Assembly (NCBI RefSeq): GCF_030409315.1
Contig: NZ_JAUFPS010000040.1
Location: 120,660 to 184,659, forward strand
From: Mucilaginibacter flavus
GTDB taxonomy: Bacteria > Bacteroidota > Bacteroidia > Sphingobacteriales > Sphingobacteriaceae
DNA length: 64,000 nt
Direction: 5' to 3'
Of this stretch, positions 51,181 through 60,916 are shown piece by piece. The notes below the pieces were generated by a model that was given only the letters and a program-made list of their open reading frames with translations, was not told the DNA's origin and ran no database searches. The position numbers were made by a program, and so were the translations under genes. The first letter of the stretch is position 1. Every line of letters begins with the position of its first letter.

Positions 51181-54006
51181 GTGAAACCAATTATCTATTT
51201 CCTTACTGTTCTTGCTTTTTTTAGTTTATCTGCTTCTGCCCAACAAAATGACAACGCCTACAGCGCCCGCGAAAAACTATCGCTTGATAATGGCTGGCGC
51301 TTTCATTTGGGCGATATCCCCTTCCCTGTAGTACGTGGGCATGGTGCCAGCTATAATAACGCCAAAGCAGGAAAAGCAGGCGGCGCGGCCGCACCGGATT
51401 TCGATGATACCGACTGGCGTTTACTCAACCTGCCGCATGATTGGGCTATTGAAGGTGGCTTTGATCAAAATGCCAATCTATCCCAGGGTTACCGCAACAG
51501 GGGCATTGGCTGGTACCGCCGCAGCTTTAAAATAGACGCTAAAGACCGTGGCAAAAACCTGGAATTACAGTTTGATGGTATAGCTACCCATTGTACCGTT
51601 TGGCTAAATGGTATCGCAGTGCACCGCAACTGGTCGGGCTATACCTCTTTTTATATAGATATGACCGCCATGGCCAAATATGGCGACGAATTAAATACCG
51701 TTGCTATCCGTGTAGATGCCGTTGACCAGGAAGGCTGGTGGTATGAAGGCGCTGGTATTTACCGCCATACCTGGCTGGTAAAGCGTTCGCCGGTACACAT
51801 TATTACCGATGGTGTATTTGCCCAACCGGTGAAAAAAGCGGCAGGTAATTGGGAAATACCGGTTGAGGCCACATTAGCCAACACGGGCAAATTAATTGCC
51901 GATGCCACCGTAACCTCAACCCTAATTGATAACAAAGGCAATAAAATTGGCAGCGCGACAGCTGCCGCAAGCGTATTGCCGCTTCAGCAAGCGGTAGCCC
52001 GCTTATCCATACCGGTAAATAACCCTGTATTATGGACGCTGGATACCCCTACCCTTTATAAAGTAAAAACCGAGGTAAGCCAAAACGGCAAAATAACAGA
52101 TACGTCAGTTACCTCATGCGGTTTCCGTACCATCCGTTTTACTGCCGACTCTGGATTTTACCTGAATGATAAGCATGTAAAATTATATGGCGTTTGTAAT
52201 CACCAGGATCATGCCGGTGTAGGCGTGGCAGTGCCCAACGCGCTTTGGGATTTCCGTATAAAAAAGCTTAAAGAAATGGGTGCCAATGCTTACCGCTGCG
52301 CGCACAACCCACCATCGGCCGAGTTTTTGGATGCCTGCGACCGGAATGGCATTTTGGTAATGGACGAGAACCGCAATTTCAACTCATCACCAGAGTATAT
52401 CCGCCAGCTAACCTGGATGGTACGCCGCGACAGGAACCACCCAAGCATTATGCTTTGGTCGGTATTTAACGAGGAGCCCATGCAGGGTACCGAAATTGGT
52501 TATGAAATGGTGCGCCGCATGAGCAGCGAAGTTAAAAAACTGGATACTACCCGCCCTGTTACCGCCGCTGCCAATGGCGGTTTGTTTGAACCTGTTAACG
52601 TATCGCAGGCTGTTGATGTAGTTGGTTTTAATTACCAGATAGAAAATTATGACCGTTTTCACAAGGAGCATCCTACCATGTTGCTAACCAGCTCGGAAGA
52701 TGCATCTGCAATTATGGTACGTGGCAATTATGTTACAGATAAAGATAAACATACCCTTGATGCCTACGATACCCAAAAGCCCGATTGGGGAGCTACCCAC
52801 CGCGAAGCCTGGAAAGCCATTGCCGAACGGCCATTCCTGGCCGGCTGCTTTGTATGGACAGGCTTTGATTACCACGGCGAACCTACTCCTTATGACTGGC
52901 CAACCGCAGGCTCAAATTTTGGCATTATGGACCTTTGCGGCTTCCCTAAAACGGCGTTTTATATTCACCAGGCTCAATGGGTAAAAGATAAACCCGTATT
53001 GCAGCTTGTACCACACTGGAACTGGGCCGGCAGCGAAGGCAAGCCCATTAAGGTAATGGCCATGAGCAACGCCGAAAAGGTAAAACTGATATTAAACGGC
53101 AAAGTAATTGGCGAGCAAACTGTCGACAAATACGAAATGAATACCTGGCAGGTTCCTTATGAACCTGGCACACTTGAAGCTATTGGGTACGTGGGTGGCA
53201 AAGAAGTTTCGCGTTTTAAGGTTGAAACTACCGGCCAGCCGGTAAGTGTACGCCTAACGCCATACCGCACCAGTTTAAATGGTGATGGGCTGGATGCCGC
53301 CCCCGTAACCGTTGATGTATTGGATGCCAAAGGCCGACCAGTGCAAACCGCTAACCTTCCTATTGAATTCGAATTAAAAGGTACCGGCGAAATTATAGGA
53401 TTAGGCAATGGCGATCCAAACTCGCACGAGCCTGAAAAAGGAAATAAAAGAAGTTTATTTAACGGGCTTGCACAGGTTATTTTACAAAGCAAAGCAGTCG
53501 GCGAAGGCAAGTTAACCTTAACCGCTACCTCACCGGGATTAAAGCCTGCAACTATAACCATCAACATCCAAAAAACAGAGGCCATTCCGGGCGTAGCAGT
53601 ATTACGCTCCTATATGGTATTGGATAAATGGCTGCTATCGCCGGGCAGCAGCACCAAACCCGACCCTAACAAAACCATCGCCGAAAATGATATGAATAGC
53701 TGGCAACCCGTAAAACCTGGTCAGCTGCAAAATTTTGGTAACGGTAACAACTTCGCCATATTCCGTACAACCTTCACCCCATATGCAGGGCGACGTAGCG
53801 GCGGTGTAAAAATAGTTTTAAAAGGAGTTAGCGGCAAAGCAGAAGTATGGCTGGATAAAAAGCTATTAACTACTAAAACCAGCAGTGATACCGGCGATAT
53901 CAGCATTAACATGCCTGCGGGCGAAGGTAAACGCGAATTGAGTGTATTAATTGAAACAACAAACGGTAACCAGGCCGGTTTAGGCGGCCTGGTTACCGTT
54001 GATTAA
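51181..54006 (+). CDS. Glycoside hydrolase family 2 (beta-galactosidase-like)
   Basis: A 941-residue exported enzyme (signal peptide ending SASAQ). A sugar-binding domain (about 30-210, DWRLLNLPHDWAIEGGF, NVLWLNGIAVHRNW-like) is followed by an Ig domain, the TIM barrel (about 320-610) and C-terminal Ig-like domains. The acid/base Glu is residue 431 (WSVFNEEP) and the nucleophile fits Glu506 (TSSEDASAIMVRG). It acts on beta-galactosides or related sugars. Start is GTG. The stop overlaps the convergent GH95 stop by 4 bases. Confidence 0.88.
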   Translation: MKPIIYFLTVLAFFSLSASAQQNDNAYSAREKLSLDNGWRFHLGDIPFPVVRGHGASYNNAKAGKAGGAAAPDFDDTDWRLLNLPHDWAIEGGFDQNANLSQGYRNRGIGWYRRSFKIDAKDRGKNLELQFDGIATHCTVWLNGIAVHRNWSGYTSFYIDMTAMAKYGDELNTVAIRVDAVDQEGWWYEGAGIYRHTWLVKRSPVHIITDGVFAQPVKKAAGNWEIPVEATLANTGKLIADATVTSTLIDNKGNKIGSATAAASVLPLQQAVARLSIPVNNPVLWTLDTPTLYKVKTEVSQNGKITDTSVTSCGFRTIRFTADSGFYLNDKHVKLYGVCNHQDHAGVGVAVPNALWDFRIKKLKEMGANAYRCAHNPPSAEFLDACDRNGILVMDENRNFNSSPEYIRQLTWMVRRDRNHPSIMLWSVFNEEPMQGTEIGYEMVRRMSSEVKKLDTTRPVTAAANGGLFEPVNVSQAVDVVGFNYQIENYDRFHKEHPTMLLTSSEDASAIMVRGNYVTDKDKHTLDAYDTQKPDWGATHREAWKAIAERPFLAGCFVWTGFDYHGEPTPYDWPTAGSNFGIMDLCGFPKTAFYIHQAQWVKDKPVLQLVPHWNWAGSEGKPIKVMAMSNAEKVKLILNGKVIGEQTVDKYEMNTWQVPYEPGTLEAIGYVGGKEVSRFKVETTGQPVSVRLTPYRTSLNGDGLDAAPVTVDVLDAKGRPVQTANLPIEFELKGTGEIIGLGNGDPNSHEPEKGNKRSLFNGLAQVILQSKAVGEGKLTLTATSPGLKPATITINIQKTEAIPGVAVLRSYMVLDKWLLSPGSSTKPDPNKTIAENDMNSWQPVKPGQLQNFGNGNNFAIFRTTFTPYAGRRSGGVKIVLKGVSGKAEVWLDKKLLTTKTSSDTGDISINMPAGEGKRELSVLIETTNGNQAGLGGLVTVD

Positions 54007-56471
54007 ATTTTTGAACCGGTTATTTTATACAACACTCCTTTTTGAGTATTGAAACTGGTGACGTAACCATTTGCCGTTTTAACCGACCGCGCCTGCAATC
54101 CTGTTATTTTCACCGGTGCAACGGTGCGTAATTTACACAGACCGCCTGTTACTGATAAAATAGACGCGGTGGTGATTTGTTTATTTTTCCAGTTCATGGC
54201 TATTTCAAAATTGCCCCTTGCCTTCAGGCCCGAGATTTTACCTTCGGCCCAGGCATCGGGGATGGCCGGCAGCAGGCTGATCTCGCCAGATTGGCTTTGC
54301 AGCAACATTTCAGACATACCCGATAGCGCGCCAAAGTTGCCATCAATCTGAAATGGCGGGTGCGCGTCAAACAGGTTGGCGTATGAGCCGCCGCCGTTGG
54401 AGTAATTGGTATGTGATGATCCGGTAAGCTTTAACAAGTAATGGATCATTTTATAGGCGTGGTTACCATCAAGCAATCTTGCCCAAAAATTGATTTTCCA
54501 GGCCAGGCTCCAGCCGGTACCTGCATCTCCCCTTAATTCCAGGGTTTTCTTTGCAGCAGCTGCTAATTCAGGGGTTTCTATTGGCGAAATTTCATGACCC
54601 GGAAATACGGTAAACAGGTGCGATACATGGCGATGGTGCGGATCAGTATCTTCCCAATCCTTATACCACTCCTGCAGGTTTCCTTTTTTGCCGATGTGTA
54701 GCGGATACAGCTGCTTGCGGTAAGCAATGACAGAATCGCGGAAGGCTTTATCGGTGCCTAATTGCTCTGATGCATCAATTACATTGGTAAACAAATCCCA
54801 TATAATCGCCATATCCATGGTGGTAGCTACAGAAACCACACCCTGTTTGCCTTTATCATCAATAAAACTATTCTCGGGCGATAGGGATGGCGCGGTTACC
54901 AGGTAGCCTTTGTATGGCACCAAAAAGTCCATACAGAAGTGCGCCGCACCCTTCATTAACGGGTAGGCTGTTTCCTGTAAGTAGGTTTTATCTTTTGTAA
55001 ACTGATAATGCCACCACAAATGCTGTGATAGCCATGGCGATCCCATTGTCCAGTTGGCCCACATCGGGTCGCCGTGACCGATGTCGCCTACCGGGTTTGA
55101 TAGTGCCCATATATCGCTGTTATGGTGTACGGCCCAGCCGCGGGTATGGTAAAATTGAGTAGCGGTAACTTCGCCGGTAACAGCAGCGTGTTTGATAAAA
55201 TCAATCAGCGGCAATTGCATTTCAGAAAGATTAGCTACTTCTGCCGGCCAGTAATTCATCTGCACGTTGATATTGGTGGTATAGTTTGAACTCCATGGCG
55301 GGCGGATCTCCTTATTCCAAATCCCCTGCAAATTGGCCGGTGGGCCACCCGGGCGCGAACATGAGATAAGCAAATACCTGCTAAACTGAAAATACAAAGT
55401 TTCAAAATCCGGATCTTTAGCGCCTTCCGAGTAATTGAATAAACGTTCGTCGGTAGGCAATAAAGCGTTCCTGTTATCAGCTGGCTCGGCCAGGCCAAAT
55501 GAAACACGGTTAAAATATTGATGATAGTCGGCATAGTGATGGGCCAACAAAGTAGACCAGCTGCATTTTACCGCTTTATTTAAATATTCTGTAGCCAATT
55601 TATGCTCGTCTTTACCTTCCGAGTCGGGGCATTTATCAAAGCCATTAAAGCTGGTTGCTGCCGATAAAAAGATGGTTACATCGGTAGCGTTTTTTACGGT
55701 GATGCCGCTGGTATCGGCACTTACTACGCCATCTTTATTTACCGCTTTTACCTGCAACTCGTAACGCATGCCACGGCAACCCGCGCTATCTGCCCATTGA
55801 ATCGGATCTTTCGAATCGATATAATTGGGCTGGATATGTGATGGCGCTTTGCCTGTCATCGCCACCTGGTTATTGGATATCACTACATTTTGATACCTCA
55901 ATTGATTTTTGACACCAATAGCAAAGTTGAGTTTCCCGGCCTTGCTTGCCGTTAAATGAATAGCGATCACCTGGTCTGGTGCCGAACTGATAATTTGCCG
56001 GGTGTATTCTACGCCATCGATTGTGTAACGGGTGGTAGCAATCGCGTTTTTAATGTCCAAATCACGGTAGTAGGCCGTTGGCACAGTATCTTTCAGCTTT
56101 TGTGTAAGGGTAAGATCACCCAACGGCAGGTATGATTCTGAATAATAGCCCTGCATTTTTTTTGCATACTCATTTGCCTGGGCATAATCCTCATTTTTAA
56201 GGAGCGCCTCCCTTGCCAGCAGCAAGTTGGCGTAGGCTTGCGGGTTAACGTTGGTGCGCACCGGGCCACCAGTCCATAAAGTAGCCTCGTTAAGCTGAAT
56301 GAGCTCCTGCCCCACCCGGCCAAATATCATGGCACCAAGGCGACCGTTGCCTACGGGTAAAGCCTCTGTCCAAACCTTCGCAGGCTGTTTATACCAAAGT
56401 TTTAAATTTTGCTGGCAAAAACCGCTTAGCGGTGCCAGGCAAATCAATAAGGTTGCTAATTTTTTAATCAT
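54003..56471 (-). CDS. Glycoside hydrolase family 95 (alpha-L-fucosidase/galactosidase)
   Basis: An 822-residue exported enzyme (signal peptide ending LSGFCQ). N-terminal beta domain (about 22-265, LPVGNGRLGAMIFGRVGQEL), the (alpha/alpha)6 barrel (about 300-690) with NYTTNINVQMNYWPAE (the Asn-x-Asn pair), SLSPENSF (acid Glu), HRHVSHLFTVFPG and DGNFGALSGM (Asp). Family 95 removes alpha-1,2-L-fucose or galactose from plant xyloglucan and other glycans. Convergent with the GH2 gene. Confidence 0.88.
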   Translation of the reverse strand: MIKKLATLLICLAPLSGFCQQNLKLWYKQPAKVWTEALPVGNGRLGAMIFGRVGQELIQLNEATLWTGGPVRTNVNPQAYANLLLAREALLKNEDYAQANEYAKKMQGYYSESYLPLGDLTLTQKLKDTVPTAYYRDLDIKNAIATTRYTIDGVEYTRQIISSAPDQVIAIHLTASKAGKLNFAIGVKNQLRYQNVVISNNQVAMTGKAPSHIQPNYIDSKDPIQWADSAGCRGMRYELQVKAVNKDGVVSADTSGITVKNATDVTIFLSAATSFNGFDKCPDSEGKDEHKLATEYLNKAVKCSWSTLLAHHYADYHQYFNRVSFGLAEPADNRNALLPTDERLFNYSEGAKDPDFETLYFQFSRYLLISCSRPGGPPANLQGIWNKEIRPPWSSNYTTNINVQMNYWPAEVANLSEMQLPLIDFIKHAAVTGEVTATQFYHTRGWAVHHNSDIWALSNPVGDIGHGDPMWANWTMGSPWLSQHLWWHYQFTKDKTYLQETAYPLMKGAAHFCMDFLVPYKGYLVTAPSLSPENSFIDDKGKQGVVSVATTMDMAIIWDLFTNVIDASEQLGTDKAFRDSVIAYRKQLYPLHIGKKGNLQEWYKDWEDTDPHHRHVSHLFTVFPGHEISPIETPELAAAAKKTLELRGDAGTGWSLAWKINFWARLLDGNHAYKMIHYLLKLTGSSHTNYSNGGGSYANLFDAHPPFQIDGNFGALSGMSEMLLQSQSGEISLLPAIPDAWAEGKISGLKARGNFEIAMNWKNKQITTASILSVTGGLCKLRTVAPVKITGLQARSVKTANGYVTSFNTQKGVLYKITGSKI

Positions 56472-56569
56472 AAAGCCGGGATGTGCAGATTTATACGCAA
56501 CTAAAGTATAAAACTTAATTGGCTTAAAATTTGCAATCTATGATGCTTTATTAGCAAATAATATTCGCT

Positions 56570-56953
56570 TTAAACCACACTCACCGGGTGCTTATGCTCA
56601 TCTATAGCTACAAAAGTAAAAGTACCTGTAATGGCCTTTTCACGCACAAAAGAGTACATTTCTTCAATAAAAATCTCTACCAATACTTTTAAACTTGTGT
56701 TGCCAACGTGCGATATGGTGCCTACCAGTTCAATGATAGTACCTGCCGGGATGGGGCGTTTAAAATCAATCCTGTCTGATGATACGGTTACCATTCTTTT
56801 GCGGGTAAAACGGGTTGCGGTTATAAAGGCTACCTCATCCATCATTGCCATAGCCGAGCCGCCAAACAGCGTATCGTAATGGTTGGTATTATTAGGAAAC
56901 ACGGTTTTAAATATGCGTGTTTCGGCAGCTTGTTTTCTTTCGTCGGTAGTCAT
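56570..56953 (-). CDS. Acyl-CoA thioesterase, hotdog fold
   Basis: A 127-residue hotdog-fold enzyme: FPNNTNHYDTLFGGSAMAMM, DEVAFITATRFTRKRMVTVS, DRIDFKRPIPAGTIIELVG. The NHYDTLFGG and the Asp in MMDE match YciA-type thioesterases, which release free acids from acyl-CoA. Cytoplasmic. It is next to fabH but separated by a repeat (56981-57061), so a common transcript is doubtful. Confidence 0.87.
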   Translation of the reverse strand: MTTDERKQAAETRIFKTVFPNNTNHYDTLFGGSAMAMMDEVAFITATRFTRKRMVTVSSDRIDFKRPIPAGTIIELVGTISHVGNTSLKVLVEIFIEEMYSFVREKAITGTFTFVAIDEHKHPVSVV

Positions 56954-56980
56954 GGACTTTGTGTAGGGGATGATTAAAAA

Positions 56981-57061
56981 GGCCTGTCATGCCGAGCCTG
57001 TCGAAGCATAGCGGGCAAAGGCCTCTCCGCGCGTCCTTCGACAGGCTCAGGATGACAGGCC
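56981..57061. repeat. Long inverted repeat, GAGCCTGTCGAAG family (copy 2)
   Basis: Arms at 56981-57006 and 57036-57061 (26 bases each) differ at only two positions when folded. The core CGAGCCTGTCGAAG / CTTCGACAGGCTCAG is shared with the element at 4467-4537. It lies between fabH and the thioesterase gene. Confidence 0.75.
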
Positions 57062-57092
57062 CGTCACTATTTTTTGATTAATAAGATATTAC

Positions 57093-58097
57093 TTACGCCT
57101 TCCTCAATGTGCCCCATTTCAGCAGGGTTGCACCCCATGAAAAACCGGCACCAAAGGCGGTGAAGATTACGTTATCGTTGTGTTTAAAGTCGTCTTTAAA
57201 GTCCCAAAGACAAAGGGGTATGGTTGCAGCAGTAGTATTGCCGTATCTTTCAATATTTACTTTAACGCGATCTTCCGGCAAGCCTAAGTTTTCGCCAACA
57301 GCGTGAATGATGCGGTAGTTAGCCTGGTGTGGTATCAGCCAGTTAACATCATCAATCGTCATATCGTTGCGTTTTAAAACTTCAGTACAGGTTTCTGTCA
57401 TCCCTTTAATAGCGGCTTTAAATACAACCCTTCCCTCCTGCCTTATAAAGTGCTGATTGGCGGTAACCGAATCAACCGTAGCAGGGATTTTTGAACCACC
57501 ACCAGGCACCAAAAGATATTCGCGACCATGACCGTCTGTTTTAAAAACGCTGTCAACCAGGCCAACCTCTTCAGTTGTAGGCTCCAACAGCACCGCGCCG
57601 GCTCCATCGCCAAAAAGGATGCAGGTATTTCGGTCTTTATAATTAATGATAGCGCTGTTTTGATCGGCACCCACTACAATCACTTTTTTGTAGCGGTTAC
57701 TTTCAACCAAACTGGCACCAAGTGTATAAGCATATAAAAAACCACTGCAGGCGGCGTTAACATCAGTAGCCCAGGCGCCGCTTAAACCCAACTTATCGCA
57801 AACAATGCTGGCGGTTGATAAAAGCAGATGATCTGGCGTTGAAGTAGCAATAATTAAACAGTCAATTTCTGATGCAGCAACCCCGGTTGTATCCAGTAAA
57901 TTTCTTACAGCAGCAACAGCCATATCTGAGGTGGCCAGCAGCGGGTCTGTTAAAATCCGCCTTTCTTTAATTCCTGTTCTTGAAACAATCCAGTCGCTGT
58001 TGGTATCAACCAACTTCTCTAAATCGCTATTATTCAATATATTACCAGGAACAAAACCTCCAACCCCCGTTATAACCGCGTTACTTTTTAATCTCAT
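57093..58097 (-). CDS. fabH: 3-oxoacyl-[ACP] synthase III
   Basis: A 334-residue KAS III enzyme, starting fatty acid synthesis by joining acetyl-CoA and malonyl-ACP. The catalytic triad is present: Cys in NAACSGFLYAY (about 112), His in LIPHQANYRI (about 245) and Asn in RYGNTTAATIP (about 275). ATG at 58097 is preferred to a TTG nine bases earlier. MetE lies upstream on the same strand, but a terminator separates them. Confidence 0.9.
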   Translation of the reverse strand: MRLKSNAVITGVGGFVPGNILNNSDLEKLVDTNSDWIVSRTGIKERRILTDPLLATSDMAVAAVRNLLDTTGVAASEIDCLIIATSTPDHLLLSTASIVCDKLGLSGAWATDVNAACSGFLYAYTLGASLVESNRYKKVIVVGADQNSAIINYKDRNTCILFGDGAGAVLLEPTTEEVGLVDSVFKTDGHGREYLLVPGGGSKIPATVDSVTANQHFIRQEGRVVFKAAIKGMTETCTEVLKRNDMTIDDVNWLIPHQANYRIIHAVGENLGLPEDRVKVNIERYGNTTAATIPLCLWDFKDDFKHNDNVIFTAFGAGFSWGATLLKWGTLRKA

Positions 58098-58113
58098 ATG
58101 TGCCAAAATTCTG

Positions 58114-58150
58114 AAAAAACAGGCAAGTATACGGAAATTGCCTGTTTTTT
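58114..58150 (-). terminator. Terminator of metE
   Basis: AAAAAACAGGCAA (58114-58126) and TTGCCTGTTTTTT (58138-58150) form a perfect 13-bp stem with an 11-base loop. It sits a few bases after the metE stop codon, and on the minus strand is followed by a T-run in its own arm. The fabH promoter must lie at or after it. Confidence 0.85.
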
Positions 58151-58155
58151 AACTG

Positions 58156-60462
58156 TCAGGATACTGTTGTTTCTACAACTAACTGACGAAGTTGTTTGGC
58201 TGCCTCCACCATATTGACCAAAGCAATACGGGTTTCGGGCCATTTACGGGTCTTTAAACCACAGTCGGGGTTAACCCATAAATTGCCGGCCGGCAGCAGT
58301 AATGATGCCTTTTCCAACAGGCTCACCATCTCATCAACGGTAGGTACACGTGGCGAGTGGATATCATAAACACCAGGCCCAATTTCATTTGGATATTTAA
58401 AATCGGAGAAGGCCGCCAATAGTTCCATTTGCGAGCGCGAGGTTTCAATGGTGATCACATCGGCATCCATATCGGCAATATTGCCAATAATATCATTAAA
58501 CTCGCTGTAGCACATGTGGGTATGAATCTGCGTTTCATCGCGTACACCACTGGCCGAAATCCGGAAGGCCCGTACTGCCCAATCCAGGTAAGTTTGCCAG
58601 TCCTTTTTGCGCAAAGGCAAGCCTTCACGTATAGCGGGTTCGTCAATCTGTATCACCTTAATACCCGCGGCCTCTAACGCTACCACTTCATCGCGAATGG
58701 CTAAGGCTATCTGGTTGGTGGTTTCGGAGCGTGGTTGATCATCCCGCACAAACGACCATTGTAATATGGTTACCGGACCGGTAAGCATACCTTTCATGAG
58801 CTTTTGCGTGTTTTGCTGGGCAAAGCTGGTCCACCTAACCGTCATATCAGCAGGGCGACTAACATCGCCATAAATAACCGGCGGCTTAACGCAGCGGCTG
58901 CCATAGCTTTGTACCCAACCGTTTTTAGTAAACAGAAAACCATCTAAACGTTCGCCAAAGTACTCCACCATGTCGTTACGTTCAAATTCGCCATGCACCA
59001 ATACGTCCAGGCCAATTTCTTCCTGCCAGCGAATGGCTTCAATGGTTGCTTTTTCAATTTCGGCATCATACTCAGCTTCGGTTAGTTCGCCTTTTTTAAG
59101 CCTTGCCCGCAACGAGCGGATATCATCAGTTTGTGGGAAAGATCCTATGGTAGTTGTAGGGTACAGCGGTAAGTTAAAATGCTTTTGCTGTATTTTTTGC
59201 CTGGTGATGAAAGCGCTTTCGCGTTGCGCGTCCTCATCGGTAATAGCTAAAACACGTTGTTTTATTTGCTGCTTGTGAATAAGCTTTGACAGGCCGCGGC
59301 TGGTTAACGCCCGCAAATTATTTTGCAGCAACTCATTATTGCCATCAATGATCTGGGCAAGCTCATTTATTTCGTTTAGCTTTTGTTTAGCAAAGGCCAT
59401 CCAGTTTTTAATCTCGGGGTTAATAGCGGTTTCCAGGTCGAGGTCAAAAGGTGTGTGCAGCAATGAGCAGCTTGGCGCTATCATTACCCTATCCGTACCC
59501 AACACTGCAATGGCCTTTTTGATATGACTTAATGAGCGCACGTAATCATTTTTCCATATGTTACGGCCATCAACTACGCCTAACGAAAGGCTGATACTGG
59601 CGGGTAAAATGGTGAGTACTTTATAAAGCTGATCTGGCGCTCGCACTAAATCTACATGAATGGCGCTTACAGGCAGGGTTACAGCCAGCTCGGTATTTTC
59701 GTGCAGGCTTTCAAAATAGCTTGTAAGCAGCACTTTGATACCCGGGCAGTTTTTACTTATTTCGGTATAGGCATAGGCGAAAGCGGCTTTCTCTTTACCG
59801 GTAAGGTCAAGCGCCAGGAAAGGTTCATCAATTTGTACCCACTCGGCACCGTAGCCTTTAAGCCTTTTTAGTACCTCAATGTAAACAGGTACCAGTTTTT
59901 TGATGAGGTCGATTTTATCAAAACCGGCTTCCTTTTCTTTACCAAGCAGCAGGTAAGTTATCGGGCCAATTAATACCGGTTTTGGCGTTGTGCCGATGGA
60001 TTGTTTGGCCAGGATAAATTCGTCAAATACCTTTTCGCTAAAAAGTTTAAATTGCTGGTCTTTCACAAACTCGGGCACAATGTAGTGGTAGTTGGTATCA
60101 AACCACTTGGTCATTTCCATGGCGGTAACATCCAAACCATCTTTTTGATAGCCGCGGGCCATGGCAAAGTAAAGGTCAATTTCTGTATTAGCCTTGTTTT
60201 GAGTTAATACCGGTGCGTAACGGGCGGGGATGTTACCCAGCATTAACGAGGCATCCAGCACCTGGTCATAAAAGCTAAAATCGTTACATGGGATAAGGTC
60301 GATACCGGCATCGGCCTGGGTTTGCCAGTTTTGCAAACGGATTTGGCGGGCGGCGGCAAATAGCTCGTCCCTGGTAATTTTACCGGCCCAGTACTGTTCA
60401 CTGGCCTTTTTAAGTTCACGGTGGGCGCCTACACGAGGATACCCGAGGTTGTTTTTGAGCAT
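58156..60462 (-). CDS. metE: Cobalamin-independent methionine synthase
   Basis: A 768-residue enzyme that transfers a methyl group from methyltetrahydrofolate to homocysteine without B12. N-terminal duplicated barrel (about 1-390) and catalytic barrel (about 420-755). Zinc ligands fit IHTHMCYSEFNDI and NPDCGLKTRKWPE. TTTIGSFPQTDDIRSLR opens the second half. Length is typical. A cobalamin riboswitch lies upstream on the same strand. Confidence 0.94.
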   Translation of the reverse strand: MLKNNLGYPRVGAHRELKKASEQYWAGKITRDELFAAARQIRLQNWQTQADAGIDLIPCNDFSFYDQVLDASLMLGNIPARYAPVLTQNKANTEIDLYFAMARGYQKDGLDVTAMEMTKWFDTNYHYIVPEFVKDQQFKLFSEKVFDEFILAKQSIGTTPKPVLIGPITYLLLGKEKEAGFDKIDLIKKLVPVYIEVLKRLKGYGAEWVQIDEPFLALDLTGKEKAAFAYAYTEISKNCPGIKVLLTSYFESLHENTELAVTLPVSAIHVDLVRAPDQLYKVLTILPASISLSLGVVDGRNIWKNDYVRSLSHIKKAIAVLGTDRVMIAPSCSLLHTPFDLDLETAINPEIKNWMAFAKQKLNEINELAQIIDGNNELLQNNLRALTSRGLSKLIHKQQIKQRVLAITDEDAQRESAFITRQKIQQKHFNLPLYPTTTIGSFPQTDDIRSLRARLKKGELTEAEYDAEIEKATIEAIRWQEEIGLDVLVHGEFERNDMVEYFGERLDGFLFTKNGWVQSYGSRCVKPPVIYGDVSRPADMTVRWTSFAQQNTQKLMKGMLTGPVTILQWSFVRDDQPRSETTNQIALAIRDEVVALEAAGIKVIQIDEPAIREGLPLRKKDWQTYLDWAVRAFRISASGVRDETQIHTHMCYSEFNDIIGNIADMDADVITIETSRSQMELLAAFSDFKYPNEIGPGVYDIHSPRVPTVDEMVSLLEKASLLLPAGNLWVNPDCGLKTRKWPETRIALVNMVEAAKQLRQLVVETTVS

Positions 60463-60645
60463 ACGCTAAAACTTTTTTGGTTAAACATTAATTTGACTTA
60501 ATGATCCTTACGGTTTTCGGTATGCTTTCGGAGAAAAATGGTAATAAAAGGCAAAAGCATAACATACAGGCACGCGAATGCCCGTACAACTATTCTTTTT
60601 TCTTTGACTACTGCTTCATAACGCGAAAGCATTGTCTTTATACAT

Positions 60646-60822
60646 AGAGGCAAGTATCCTGGCTTGTAACATTGTTGCCGTCCTTCTCATCCGCGCGGGG
60701 GCGAACAATGGACATATTGTTAAAGGCAACAACTTTTTTGTGTTACTTACAGTTGCGCGACAGCCCGTGATTTACACACGGTTCCTTATTAATCCCTGTG
60801 CTTTAAACACCGGGAACCACTC
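60646..60822 (-). promoter_or_regulatory. Cobalamin (B12) riboswitch of metE
   Basis: On the minus strand the conserved parts appear in order: AATCACGGGCTGTCGCGCAA, then CTGTAA, and the B12 box CAAGCCAGGATACTTGCC. GGTTCCCGGTG near 60815 starts the paired 5' part. It lies about 180 bases upstream of metE. When cobalamin is bound, metE should be turned off, which implies a B12-dependent MetH elsewhere. Confidence 0.85.
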
Positions 60823-60868
60823 TGCAGAAAAAAAGTAAAGAACTTTATTGGCGGTAAAGATGGGGAAA

Positions 60869-60905
60869 AATGTGCAGATTTCAGATTACAAATGTGCAGA
60901 TGAGG
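60869..60905. repeat. TGTGCAGAT repeat after the PAP2 gene
   Basis: TGTGCAGATTTCAGATTAC and then ATGTGCAGATGAGG repeat words seen at 40743-40868. It lies just past the stop codon of the PAP2 gene. Confidence 0.45.
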
Positions 60906-60916
60906 GTTTGATTACT

